A stretch of DNA of 64,000 nt. It comes from Pontibacter silvestris (lineage in GTDB: Bacteria; Bacteroidota; Bacteroidia; Cytophagales; Hymenobacteraceae). The stretch covers positions 1 to 64,000 of the forward strand of contig NZ_JAJJWI010000008.1 of assembly GCF_020907275.1 (NCBI RefSeq). The letters are read 5' to 3'. The position numbers and the translations under genes are program-made. Positions 16,612 through 24,893 of the stretch are shown here, one piece after another. The stretch's first letter is position 1, and each line of letters opens with the position of its first letter. Below the pieces are notes generated by a model, which did not search any database, was not told the origin of the DNA, and worked only from the letters and a program-made list of their open reading frames with translations.

Positions 16612-17595
16612 ATGCCAAAACCTAATGCTCGTGAAGTTTTCACGATATTAAAATCATCAGTTCCTGAGTTTCTGGACGATTATGCACTAAGGCTTTCTGC
16701 GGCACTAGCCTTCAATGCTATCTTTTCTATACCTCCTTTGCTCTTGATTGTAATCAGGGCGGCAGGCTTCTTTTTTGGTGAGCAAGCTGTAACCGGCGAG
16801 CTTTACAAGCAGTCGCGTTCCCTGATCGGGGCTGAAGCTGCGGAGGGTATCCAGAATATATTGCAGAACGCTCAGCAAAACCAGGAGAGCAGCGGATGGG
16901 CTATGTGGGTTGGTATTGGTACATTGGTCTTTGCCTCTACTACTTTTTTTGCTACGTTACAGGAGTCGCTCAACAGCATCTGGAACCTGAAAGTTAAGCC
17001 TAAAAGCGGCATTATGCGGATGGTAAAAGTAAGGGCTATGTCCTTTGGAGTTGTGCTAAGTATTTCGGTCCTTCTGCTTATATCGCTGTTTATCAGTACT
17101 GCTATCTCACTTGTTTCCGATTACATCTCAAATAATATTCCTGGCTTAGGAGTTTATGTCGTTCGGCTCATAGATCTGGCAATTTCTCTAGGGTTGATCA
17201 CACTTCTATTTGCACTTGTGTTTAAGTACATACCCGATGCCCACATTGCATGGCGTGACACCTGGACGGGCGCATTTATAACAGCGGCACTTTTCACAAT
17301 AGGCAAGTTCCTGATTGGTCTTTACCTTGGCAATAGTAACCCAGGCTCTGCATACGGAGCAGCAGGCTCTATTATTATTATTCTGGTCTGGATATATTAT
17401 TCTTCTCTTATAGTATTTTACGGTGCAGAAGTAACCCAACAGTACTCTAACCGCTTTGGCAGCAAGATTGTACCTAAAGAGCATGCTGTTTTTGTGGAAG
17501 AGCGCGAAGTATCCTACAATCCCAAAGACACCACCAGCACTAACACCGGCAGACCAAAATCAGAAGGAAGCTTTCAGGAGAGACCTAGAGTTTAA
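16612..17595 (+). CDS. YihY/BrkB-family inner membrane protein
   Basis: 327 aa, about six transmembrane helices between residues 25 and 275. Family features include LSAALAFNAIFSIPPL at the start, the W-x-x-D-A-H-I-A-W-R-D region (IPDAHIAWRD) near 207-216, and a polar C-terminal tail from about residue 285. The old ribonuclease BN label for this family is incorrect; function is unknown. Confidence 0.88.
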   Translation: MPKPNAREVFTILKSSVPEFLDDYALRLSAALAFNAIFSIPPLLLIVIRAAGFFFGEQAVTGELYKQSRSLIGAEAAEGIQNILQNAQQNQESSGWAMWVGIGTLVFASTTFFATLQESLNSIWNLKVKPKSGIMRMVKVRAMSFGVVLSISVLLLISLFISTAISLVSDYISNNIPGLGVYVVRLIDLAISLGLITLLFALVFKYIPDAHIAWRDTWTGAFITAALFTIGKFLIGLYLGNSNPGSAYGAAGSIIIILVWIYYSSLIVFYGAEVTQQYSNRFGSKIVPKEHAVFVEEREVSYNPKDTTSTNTGRPKSEGSFQERPRV

Positions 17596-17608
17596 TGAAA
17601 AGCATCCA

Positions 17609-17654
17609 AACAGAAATAGCTCCTATTAATATATTAATAGGAGCTATTTCTGTT
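17609..17654. terminator. Bidirectional terminator, 22-bp perfect stem
   Basis: Arms 17609-17630 and 17633-17654 are exact reverse complements with a two-base centre, so the hairpin apex is AT-rich. It separates the convergent BrkB and rlmN genes. Confidence 0.85.
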
Positions 17655-17668
17655 TTAAAAACAATATT

Positions 17669-18742
17669 CTAGGCTGTTTCTTTCTGTTTCACTGCCAGCT
17701 GCCCACAGGCAGCATCAATATCTTTACCACGGCTGCGGCGTACATTTACCTGCTGTCCACGATCTGCCAGGTAATAGATAAACTGCTGTAGGCGGTCGTC
17801 ATCGGTATTCACGAAATCAGCATTTTCAATGGGGTTATACTCGATAAGGTTAATTTTACATGGGATGATTTTTGAGAAGCGCAGTAGCTCCTCTGCATCC
17901 TGCAGTGTATCGTTAAAATTATCAAATACAATATATTCATAAGTTACCTTGCGGCCTGTTACCTGGTGGTAATGTTTTAAAGCATCTTTTATAGCCTCTA
18001 ATGAGTTTGTCTCATTGATAGGCATAATCTGATTACGCTTTTCGTCGTTTGCCGCATGAAGTGATAGCGCCAGATTAGCTTTTACGCCATCATCAGCCAT
18101 CTTCTTGATCATTTTGGCAATACCAGCAGTACTCACTGTAATACGTCGGGCAGCCATGCCTAAACCATCATGAGCCGTAATACGCTCAATGCTCTTCATC
18201 ACATTGGCGTAGTTCAACAATGGCTCACCCATACCCATATATACGATATTAGTTAACGGCTCCCCATACTGCTTCAGGCTCTGCTCGTTTATACGCACCA
18301 CCTGATCGTAAATCTCTGCCGCATCCAGGTTACGCACACGGTCCATATAGCCGGTGGCACAGAACTTACAGGTAAGCGAGCAACCAACCTGGCTGGATAC
18401 ACAGGCTGTTTTGCGCTCATCATGCGGAATCAGCACTCCCTCTACAATATTGCTATCGTAAAGCTTGAAAGCTGATTTTATAGTACCATCATTACTAAGC
18501 TGCTCGGTAGCCACCTGAACTCCGTTAATGGCAAAGTGCTGCTCCAACTTCTCGCGCAGTGCCAGGCTTACGTTGTTCATCTCTGCAAAAGATTGGGCAG
18601 AGTGTTTCCAGAGCCATTCGTACACTTGCTTGGCACGAAAAGGTTTCTCTCCCTGCTCTACCAGCCATGCTTTCAGGTCGTCCAAAGACAGCTTACGGAT
18701 GTCTTTCTTATTTAATATATTTATGTCTGCGATCAAAGTCAT
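17669..18742 (-). CDS. rlmN: Dual-specificity 23S rRNA A2503 / tRNA A37 C2-methyltransferase
   Basis: 357-aa radical SAM enzyme. The 4Fe-4S cluster cysteines are C121, C125 and C128, and the C-terminal methyl-carrying cysteine is C346 in DAACGQL; C114 lies just before the cluster. GMGEPLLNY is the SAM-binding GGE-type motif. The thioesterase gene ends 21 bp upstream on the same strand, so they may be cotranscribed, but two TAnnTTTG elements also lie in that gap. Confidence 0.95.
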   Translation of the reverse strand: MTLIADINILNKKDIRKLSLDDLKAWLVEQGEKPFRAKQVYEWLWKHSAQSFAEMNNVSLALREKLEQHFAINGVQVATEQLSNDGTIKSAFKLYDSNIVEGVLIPHDERKTACVSSQVGCSLTCKFCATGYMDRVRNLDAAEIYDQVVRINEQSLKQYGEPLTNIVYMGMGEPLLNYANVMKSIERITAHDGLGMAARRITVSTAGIAKMIKKMADDGVKANLALSLHAANDEKRNQIMPINETNSLEAIKDALKHYHQVTGRKVTYEYIVFDNFNDTLQDAEELLRFSKIIPCKINLIEYNPIENADFVNTDDDRLQQFIYYLADRGQQVNVRRSRGKDIDAACGQLAVKQKETA

Positions 18743-18746
18743 ACTG

Positions 18747-18762
18747 CAAAATTACAAAATTA
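18747..18762 (-). promoter_or_regulatory. Tandem TAATTTTG -7-like elements before rlmN
   Basis: On the minus strand TAATTTTG occurs twice in direct succession (18762-18755 and 18754-18747), matching TAnnTTTG. They end 13 and 5 bp from the rlmN ATG, so any transcript would be nearly leaderless. Confidence 0.35.
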
Positions 18763-18763
18763 C

Positions 18764-19192
18764 TCATGCTTTAGTTTCAATTTTCGACTTTACTTCATCG
18801 GGTAACGGCATTAGTTTGCGTTCTTTATAGTTAAAGCATAACATACCTGTTTTTGCGCGGGCTATTTCCTTATCATGCTGACTCAGTACATGATAAGTAA
18901 TATCGAAGCCGTACTTACTAAGCTCATTGAAAGCCATCTTCACCGTAAGTAAATCATTATAAAAGGCCTCGCCTTTATAAGCTATGGCTACATCAACCAT
19001 AATAAGGCTGGCTCCGCCTAAATCCATTTCGCTGTAGCCAAAAGATTGTAGCAGCTGCACCCGTGCCTCGTGTAGTATAGAGAGCAAGGCATCGTTCCCG
19101 AGATGCCCCCCGTAGTTCAGGTCAGTGATACGAACAGGAATGCAGGCTGTGAAATGAATGTGGTCAGGAATATCTACTTGCACTCGGGGCAT
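18764..19192 (-). CDS. Acyl-CoA thioesterase, hotdog fold
   Basis: 142 aa from ATG 19192 (the longer upstream frame has no signal of coding). Hotdog-fold thioesterase of the 4-hydroxybenzoyl-CoA/YbgC-like kind: ITDLNYGGHLGNDALL is the D/N-x-x-G-H signature, and the rest (HEARVQLL, ITYHVLSQ, AKTGMLCFNY) fits. Substrate unknown. Its start faces the divergent methyltransferase gene. Confidence 0.82.
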   Translation of the reverse strand: MPRVQVDIPDHIHFTACIPVRITDLNYGGHLGNDALLSILHEARVQLLQSFGYSEMDLGGASLIMVDVAIAYKGEAFYNDLLTVKMAFNELSKYGFDITYHVLSQHDKEIARAKTGMLCFNYKERKLMPLPDEVKSKIETKA

Positions 19193-19275
19193 AACAAAGT
19201 TCTTTATTGTTGAATTATTTTTAAAACGAAAGCGGAATAACAAAGTATATATTGCCGGCTGGCAGCTACAATGCT

Positions 19276-19283
19276 TACCTTTG
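19276..19283 (+). promoter_or_regulatory. TACCTTTG -7 element of the MnmD-like gene
   Basis: Exact TAnnTTTG match 18 bp upstream of the ATG at 19302. Confidence 0.5.
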
Positions 19284-19301
19284 CAAGGTAATACCAAAAA
19301 G

Positions 19302-19985
19302 ATGCACCTCGAAATACGACAGACGAAAGATGGCTCAAACACCCTCTATGTACCTGAGTTAAATGAGCATTATCACTCCATACATGGCGCATTGCAGGAG
19401 TCGCAGCATGTATTTATTAAAAACGGCCTTGAACATGTGCTTAATACCAAAAAAGATGTTAAAATTCTGGAGGTTGGCTTTGGCACAGGCCTTAATGCTA
19501 TTCTGACTTATCCGTTTGCTTTGGCTCAGGCAGTTTTTGTACAGTACGACACATTAGAGAAATTTCCGATTAGTGCGGAGGTTGTGGAACAGCTACAGTT
19601 CGATAAATTTATCCTGGACCCGGAGTTGTACACAGTGTTCCTGCAGATGCATGCCTGCCCCTGGAACAAGCCCCAAGACCTGATTCCGCACTTCTGCCTG
19701 CAAAAGATACATGAATCACTGGAAGAGTTTGTAGTGCCTGAAGCTTATTATGACATTATATATTTCGATGCCTTTGCACCTGAGAAGCAGCCGGAGCTGT
19801 GGACAGACGAAATGTTTGAGAAACTTTTTAAGGCAACCCGCCCAGGAGGCATATTAGTTACTTACTGTGCCAAGGGCTCCTTTAAACGCAGCCTGAAAGC
19901 TGCAGGGTTTGAGATAGAAGCACTGCCCGGTCCTCCAGGCAAAAGAGAAATGACGCGTGGGGTAAAGCCTATACCAATAGGCTAG
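19302..19985 (+). CDS. mnmD: MnmD-like tRNA (mnm5s2U34) methyltransferase
   Basis: 227 aa from ATG 19302; the upstream extension of the frame runs through the promoter and is not coding. SAM-binding EVGFGTGLNA is near residues 53-62, IYFDAFAPEKQPELW is the MnmC-N-type substrate motif, and the end TRGVKP resembles that of MnmC/MnmD. In many bacteria this domain acts alone, methylating nm5U34 of tRNA without the FAD oxidoreductase half of MnmC. Confidence 0.85.
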   Translation: MHLEIRQTKDGSNTLYVPELNEHYHSIHGALQESQHVFIKNGLEHVLNTKKDVKILEVGFGTGLNAILTYPFALAQAVFVQYDTLEKFPISAEVVEQLQFDKFILDPELYTVFLQMHACPWNKPQDLIPHFCLQKIHESLEEFVVPEAYYDIIYFDAFAPEKQPELWTDEMFEKLFKATRPGGILVTYCAKGSFKRSLKAAGFEIEALPGPPGKREMTRGVKPIPIG

Positions 19986-20071
19986 GCTTTAGCTCCCGGT
20001 AAATACATGTTTTTACCGGGTTTGTACGTTTTGAGAGTATAGACACATTAATAAGCAAGAAACAAACTGTT

Positions 20072-20569
20072 ATGGCATCAGAGTTTTATCAGCTATCGGC
20101 CACCTCTCTTCAGGGTAAGGAAACACCAATGGAGACGTACAAAGGAAAAATAGTTCTGGTTGTAAATACTGCCAGTAAATGTGGCCTTACTCCTCAGTAC
20201 GAAGGCCTGGAAACACTTTATAAAAAGTACAAAGACAAAGGTTTGGTTATACTTGGCTTCCCATGCAACCAGTTTGGCAACCAGGAACCTGGTGGTAAGA
20301 AGGAGATTGAAGAAGGTTGCCTGATTAACTATGGTGTCAGCTTTCCGATGTTCGATAAAATAGATGTAAATGGGAATCATACACATCCTGTTTATAAATA
20401 CCTTAAATCAAAGCTGGGAGGGCTGTTTGGGAGCCGCATTAAGTGGAATTTCACCAAGTTTTTACTTGATGCAGATGGCAAGCCAGTGAAACGTTTCGCC
20501 CCTATCACTAAGCCAGAAAAGATAGAGCCTTATATTGAGAAGCTACTGGCGAAAAAACCAGTAACTTGA
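20072..20569 (+). CDS. Glutathione peroxidase-like thiol peroxidase
   Basis: 165 aa, cysteine (not selenocysteine) form. Peroxidatic C37 in NTASKCGLT, Q71 in NQFGNQEPG, and W125-N126 in KWNFTKF complete the tetrad. C83 in EEGCLINYGV is placed like the resolving cysteine of thioredoxin-dependent homologues, so thioredoxin, not glutathione, is the probable reductant; bacillithiol is another possibility in this organism. Confidence 0.92.
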   Translation: MASEFYQLSATSLQGKETPMETYKGKIVLVVNTASKCGLTPQYEGLETLYKKYKDKGLVILGFPCNQFGNQEPGGKKEIEEGCLINYGVSFPMFDKIDVNGNHTHPVYKYLKSKLGGLFGSRIKWNFTKFLLDADGKPVKRFAPITKPEKIEPYIEKLLAKKPVT

Positions 20570-20783
20570 ATCAAGGCCGTAACCATCGGAAGGACTAAAC
20601 CTGTACTTCCGGTAAAAGTCATCATCTTGTTTGTACACAATGCGACTGCTACCCGAGAGCATATCTAGCAACACCATTGCTTGAAATCAGCTTCGCTTCA
20701 ACATCTCAGGAAGCACGCCTTCAAAACCTTACCAACCACAGCCGTATACTTTTAAAGTAAAGTTCACCTGAGAAAGTATACCT

Positions 20784-21848
20784 ATGGAAATAAAACAAAA
20801 TATTAAACAAAATCTTCACCTCGTAGTTGGTGGAGTAGCCGCAGGGCTGGCACTTACCTTGCCTCGCCGTAGTAACTGGCGACTACCTCTTACTACTGTA
20901 GCCACCTTAGAACTAGGGCAAGGGCTGTTAAAGAAATATAAACCCTCTCCCTCTGCAGCACCATCTGAAATAGATGATGTAGCGGCACCCGAAAACAGTT
21001 ATAGTGGTGTGGTAGACGGAATAAATATGCGATGGGAAGAACATGGTGATAACAGCACTGGCAGCATTCCGGTAGTAATGGTACATGGCATTCCGACTCA
21101 TCCCAGGCTCTGGCGTTACATTATTCCTAAAGTCGCCCGCCCAGGAATACAATGCTTTGCATGGGAACTGGTAGGTTTTGGCTGGTCGATGGAAGAAGGC
21201 TTACACCGCGATATTTCTGTTGCGAAGCAGGCTGAGTATCTTTATTCCTGGTTGCAACATAAAGGCATAACCCGTGCCGTGTTTGTAGGCCATGACTTAG
21301 GAGGAGGTGTTCTTCAACAGTTGCTAACTCACCACCCAGAGCTGTGCGCAGGCTTAACGTTAGTAGATTGCATAGCTTACAAAAACTGGCCGGTAACGCT
21401 GGTACGTTTAGCCCGTTCTATGAACGCTGTGATAGATAAAATACCGGCACCCCTGCTAAAACCGGTTCTTTTGGCTGGTTTTATGAACCTGGGCCACGAT
21501 AGTGCACAACGTCGCTGGAACTCTTTTGAACTGCACTGGCAGCCTTATGCACGTTCTGTCGGCCCTAAAGCATTTGCTCACCAGCTACGCAACCTAAACT
21601 CCGACGATACAGCCGCTGTTGCTGATCAATTGCCCAATATTCAGGCACCCGCTCATGTAGTATGGGGAGATGCTGACCCTCTTGGTATGTCATCCGCTGA
21701 AAAGCTGGCTACTGCCCTGCATGCACCGCTTACACGTATACCGAATGGCCGCCACTTTACACCGGAAGATCATCCTAAAGAAGTTGCTACGGCCATTAAT
21801 GCGGTACTAGGCCAAGTTAAAATAATAGCTTCGGACTCTCCTCGTTAA
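20784..21848 (+). CDS. Alpha/beta hydrolase with aspartate nucleophile
   Basis: 354 aa. An N-terminal hydrophobic stretch (about 11-26) precedes the hydrolase domain. Oxyanion motif HGIPT is at 101-105 and the nucleophile elbow is GHD171LGGG, so the nucleophile is Asp as in haloalkane dehalogenases and epoxide hydrolases, not Ser. The acid is probably in VWGDADPL and the base is the His in GRHFTPEDHP. Substrate unknown; the Trp after the nucleophile seen in haloalkane dehalogenases is Leu here. Confidence 0.82.
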   Translation: MEIKQNIKQNLHLVVGGVAAGLALTLPRRSNWRLPLTTVATLELGQGLLKKYKPSPSAAPSEIDDVAAPENSYSGVVDGINMRWEEHGDNSTGSIPVVMVHGIPTHPRLWRYIIPKVARPGIQCFAWELVGFGWSMEEGLHRDISVAKQAEYLYSWLQHKGITRAVFVGHDLGGGVLQQLLTHHPELCAGLTLVDCIAYKNWPVTLVRLARSMNAVIDKIPAPLLKPVLLAGFMNLGHDSAQRRWNSFELHWQPYARSVGPKAFAHQLRNLNSDDTAAVADQLPNIQAPAHVVWGDADPLGMSSAEKLATALHAPLTRIPNGRHFTPEDHPKEVATAINAVLGQVKIIASDSPR

Positions 21849-21867
21849 GTTACAGCCTCTCTTATAG

Positions 21868-21905
21868 AAAGCCTCACAACGCCTGACAGGTATTGTGAGG
21901 CTTTT
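21868..21905 (+). terminator. Terminator after hydrolase gene
   Basis: 12-bp stem 21868-21879/21893-21904 including the A/T flanks, 13-nt loop, and a T-run. Confidence 0.85.
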
Positions 21906-22328
21906 AGCTATGTTTTGTAGTACCTGCTGCTGACATTATGGCCTTCATTTTACTTATTTCTGGCAAGTATAGTATTCTGGCCTGTACCTAAAGATATTTC
22001 ATTTATGCAGTGGCCTTTAACTCAGCAATTAATAACATCCTTTCTGCCAGCTACACCTACAGTAGAGACGGCCTCTTTTGCATTATACCTAAAATCAATG
22101 CGTTAGAGCAAAAGTAACTTAAACAATAAAAGCGAAAGGTTTCCTTCCGCAGGTAGTTTAACTCTATTTAGGCTCTATCGTAACATTTCTACATTAGCTA
22201 ATATATTAATAGTAACAGTTAAACTTTAGAGGCTGGATAAACTAATTTTTAACTACGGCTATATTACATTATCAATCTTGCAGACGTATTGCTAATGATA
22301 TTACTGTTTGCTTTAACTGACATTAATT
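21906..22328. other. Intergenic region, no gene seen
   Basis: 423 bp without a credible coding frame. AT content rises toward the DUF748-like gene; no exact TAnnTTTG element was found. Confidence 0.5.
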
Positions 22329-23393
22329 ATGTTCTTCAAAAGATCATTCATAATAGCAGCTGGCGTAGTCCTTTTGCTGATCTCTATCAGAATTGCGCTC
22401 CCTTACATAGTAAAAAAATATGTAAACAAAACGCTTAATGAACTACCTGGCTATTCCGGTCATGTAGAAGATATTGATCTGTACCTTTACAGAGGAGCTT
22501 ATAAAATAGAAGGATTGTTATTAGAAGAAGAAGGAGGAAACCCAAAATATCCTTTTCTGAAAGTAAGCGAAACTGATCTGTCGATTGAGTGGAAATCGCT
22601 ATTGAAAGGCAAGCTTGTTGGAGAAGTAACAATGGAAAGGCCTCAGCTAAACATTGTTGCCGAAGAAGAGAAAGCTGCACCAAAAGAAGAACCTTCTAAA
22701 GACAGCTGGACAGAAGTAGTAAAAGACTTGATACCTATCACTATCAACAGGTTCTCGGTAAACAATGGCAAGCTGGCTTATCTGGATTTTAATACAGAGC
22801 CCCATATTGATCTTCACATAAACAACATGCAGTTGACAGCCCTGAACCTGGCAAATGTTGAAGAAGCTGGAAACGAATTACCTTCTACTATAAGTCTCAC
22901 AGGGAAATCGGTTGGTGGCGGTTCGTTGAAAGGAAAAATGAAAGCCAACCTGCTAAAAGATATTCCTGACTTCAACATGGACATGGAGCTTACGCAAGTA
23001 GATCTCACAAGCATCAATGACTTTATAAAAGCATATGGCAAGTTTGATGTGGAAAGGGGGCAGCTAGACCTGTATAGTGAACTGAAACTAAAGGATGCCC
23101 AGCTTAATGGTTTTGTAAAGCCTTTTTTTGAGAACGTTAAGGTCCTGAACTGGAAGAAGGACAAGAAAGAAGATGGCTTTTTCCATGCAGCCTGGGAAGC
23201 CGTTGCAGGTCTTTTTTCAGAAGCAGCAGAAAACCAGAAACGAGATCAGATAGCTACTAAAGTGCCTATAGAAGGCAATATTAACCAACCGGACACAGAT
23301 GCCTCCAAAACCTTTTTAAACATATTGAGGCATGCCTTTATCCAGGCTTTCAACAAAGGCATTCAAAATGAGGCGCCAGCAGAGGATAGTTAA
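22329..23393 (+). CDS. DUF748 / AsmA-like envelope protein
   Basis: 354 aa anchored by one N-terminal helix (about 7-27). After it comes GYSGHVEDIDLYLYRGAYKI, the start of an AsmA/DUF748-type repeating beta-groove, and later FDVERGQLDLYSELKLKDAQLNGFVKP. Such proteins bridge envelope compartments and probably move lipid; here that is by family analogy. A terminator follows the stop. Confidence 0.75.
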   Translation: MFFKRSFIIAAGVVLLLISIRIALPYIVKKYVNKTLNELPGYSGHVEDIDLYLYRGAYKIEGLLLEEEGGNPKYPFLKVSETDLSIEWKSLLKGKLVGEVTMERPQLNIVAEEEKAAPKEEPSKDSWTEVVKDLIPITINRFSVNNGKLAYLDFNTEPHIDLHINNMQLTALNLANVEEAGNELPSTISLTGKSVGGGSLKGKMKANLLKDIPDFNMDMELTQVDLTSINDFIKAYGKFDVERGQLDLYSELKLKDAQLNGFVKPFFENVKVLNWKKDKKEDGFFHAAWEAVAGLFSEAAENQKRDQIATKVPIEGNINQPDTDASKTFLNILRHAFIQAFNKGIQNEAPAEDS

Positions 23394-23417
23394 ACTCTCT
23401 AGCACATTTTTGTAAAT

Positions 23418-23454
23418 AAACATCCCACATTACTTAGTATTGTGTGGGATGTTT
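23418..23454 (+). terminator. Terminator after DUF748-like gene
   Basis: 12-bp perfect stem 23418-23429/23443-23454. Confidence 0.75.
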
Positions 23455-23473
23455 GCAGCTCCCTTTGCCATGC

Positions 23474-23945
23474 CTACAGCGACTGGCCTAACAGTTTAGC
23501 CACTTCCTCGCCTACTCGCTTGGCAGACGTGGGGTTCTGACCTGTTACAGCCTTTCAGAGACTTTTACCTTCTCCTAAAAGTTTGGTCCTGGTGTATGAT
23601 TGGCGCCTCTTTGCCTCCAGCAAAAATGGCACTACATTGGTTAGCTCTTTGGCTTCTTCCTCAGCATTGGTGAAAGCAGCCACATAGGCTTTTCTCTGTA
23701 CCGGCAAAGGTCTTTTAGTATGCCTGGCACTTCAGCGTTTCCCAGAACTCCTTGCTCACCTTGTCTTCCAGGTTAAAGCCGTTAACAAGAGCCTCACCAC
23801 CTTTCAAACTAACGTAGTCAATTTCATAACCAGCTTTTGTCAGCACTTTCCAAGGGTGCGCTGCTTCAGATAAAAAGAAATCTGCTTGTTTTATTAAATG
23901 CACTACCCCGAAATGCTTAGCAAAGCTATAGGCTGACATAGCCAA
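23474..23945 (-). pseudogene. DJ-1/PfpI (type 1 glutamine amidotransferase-like) gene with internal deletion
   Basis: The first part reads in frame from 23945: SEAAHPWKVLTKAGYEIDYVSLKGG, then SKEFWETLK, as in HSP31/PfpI proteins, and stops at 23715. In another frame the C-terminal part continues as AYVAAFTNAEEEAKELTNVVPFLLE and, after a further shift, AVTGQNPTSAKRVGEEVAKLLG before the stop at 23474. The central segment that should hold the GGHG and catalytic CHGP motifs is missing, so about 100 codons are deleted. The product cannot be active. Confidence 0.8.
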
Positions 23946-24274
23946 ACCTATCTACCATTTTGAGGTATGGAACTGCGCTGTAGTTCTGGTTTATGCATAG
24001 CAACATACCCTAAACAATTTCATTTGAGTAAAGAAGATATTGTTGTGATGCGGCTGGATAACAAAAGTTAATGGCTGTCAGTACTCCTCTACTTTACCTA
24101 AAACCAAGCCCACAACCAGGAATAATTATATTTATAAACAGTTCAATTAAATGTATTCAAATTATCTTTTTCAAAGTTCTTCACAGCATATATTTATGTA
24201 ATCATAATGCTTTGTTTTTCAAAATAAAGAACTAATTTGTGCAATTATTAAGCACCGAAAACAAATAAACAATA
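23946..24274. other. AT-rich intergenic region, no gene seen
   Basis: About 330 bp, strongly AT-rich toward 24.2 kb. It precedes the two unrecognised genes and presumably holds their promoter. The missing extreme N-terminus of the PfpI pseudogene is not clearly recognisable here. Confidence 0.4.
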
Positions 24275-24571
24275 ATGAAAACTCTACTAAGAAAAGTTAT
24301 TAAGCCGTTCCTGCCAAAGTATGAAGTGGTGTGCCACACATATCATGTTATTCCTGGGCTTCCGGTAAATAAAAACCAGTCAACGCATTCTTTTGAAAAA
24401 GGTGCAGAAGCAAAGGCAAGAGAGTTTTATAGCAAAGTAATCGCCTCCGACATTACCAGAACAATGGCTCCTGTAGAGGTTCATTTAAAGAGAAGAGGAA
24501 AAACAATAGAGCGAGCAGAGTTTGGGCCTGTAAAGGACCTGCAGAAGTTTAATATTGTTTATAAAGGATAA
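24275..24571 (+). CDS. Hypothetical protein, 98 aa
   Basis: Basic small soluble protein (MKTLLRKVIKPFLPKYEV at the start, KRRGKTIERAEF later). No family recognised. It is immediately closed by an 18-bp-stem terminator, so it is probably its own transcription unit. It lies in the AT-rich accessory-looking stretch between the PfpI pseudogene and the 321-aa protein. Confidence 0.6.
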   Translation: MKTLLRKVIKPFLPKYEVVCHTYHVIPGLPVNKNQSTHSFEKGAEAKAREFYSKVIASDITRTMAPVEVHLKRRGKTIERAEFGPVKDLQKFNIVYKG

Positions 24572-24586
24572 TTTACTATTGCCTTT

Positions 24587-24629
24587 CACACAAGCCTATC
24601 CAGCTACGCTGGATAGGCTTGTGTGTTTT
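24587..24629 (+). terminator. Strong terminator, 18-bp stem
   Basis: Perfect stem 24587-24604/24608-24625 with loop TAC, then T4. Confidence 0.9.
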
Positions 24630-24893
24630 AGCTGTTAAAGCAATGCAAGTGAGACAGCAGGTATAATAAGTACTGCTACATTAGGTTTGACCTTTGCCTC
24701 TAAACTTTCTGCTGACTTAACTCTGCTAACTTCTCTTCTTAGAACCTTGTGCCCCCATCATTCTAGCTTTTACCAAGCATCCAGCAGAAATACCTGGTAC
24801 CATTTTAGATAAGCTATAATTTATCTTACATAGTATAAAACAATAAGTATCTTGGAATAACTAAAGCTATTCTCAATCATCATATAAAGTACA
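24630..24893. other. Intergenic region, no gene seen
   Basis: No coding frame. Probably contains the promoter of the 321-aa gene. Confidence 0.4.

Noticed and set aside
20546..20677. Minus-strand 44-codon frame overlapping the glutathione peroxidase end
   Set aside because: No family resemblance, weak start context, and it overlaps a certain gene; possible remnant but not supportable.
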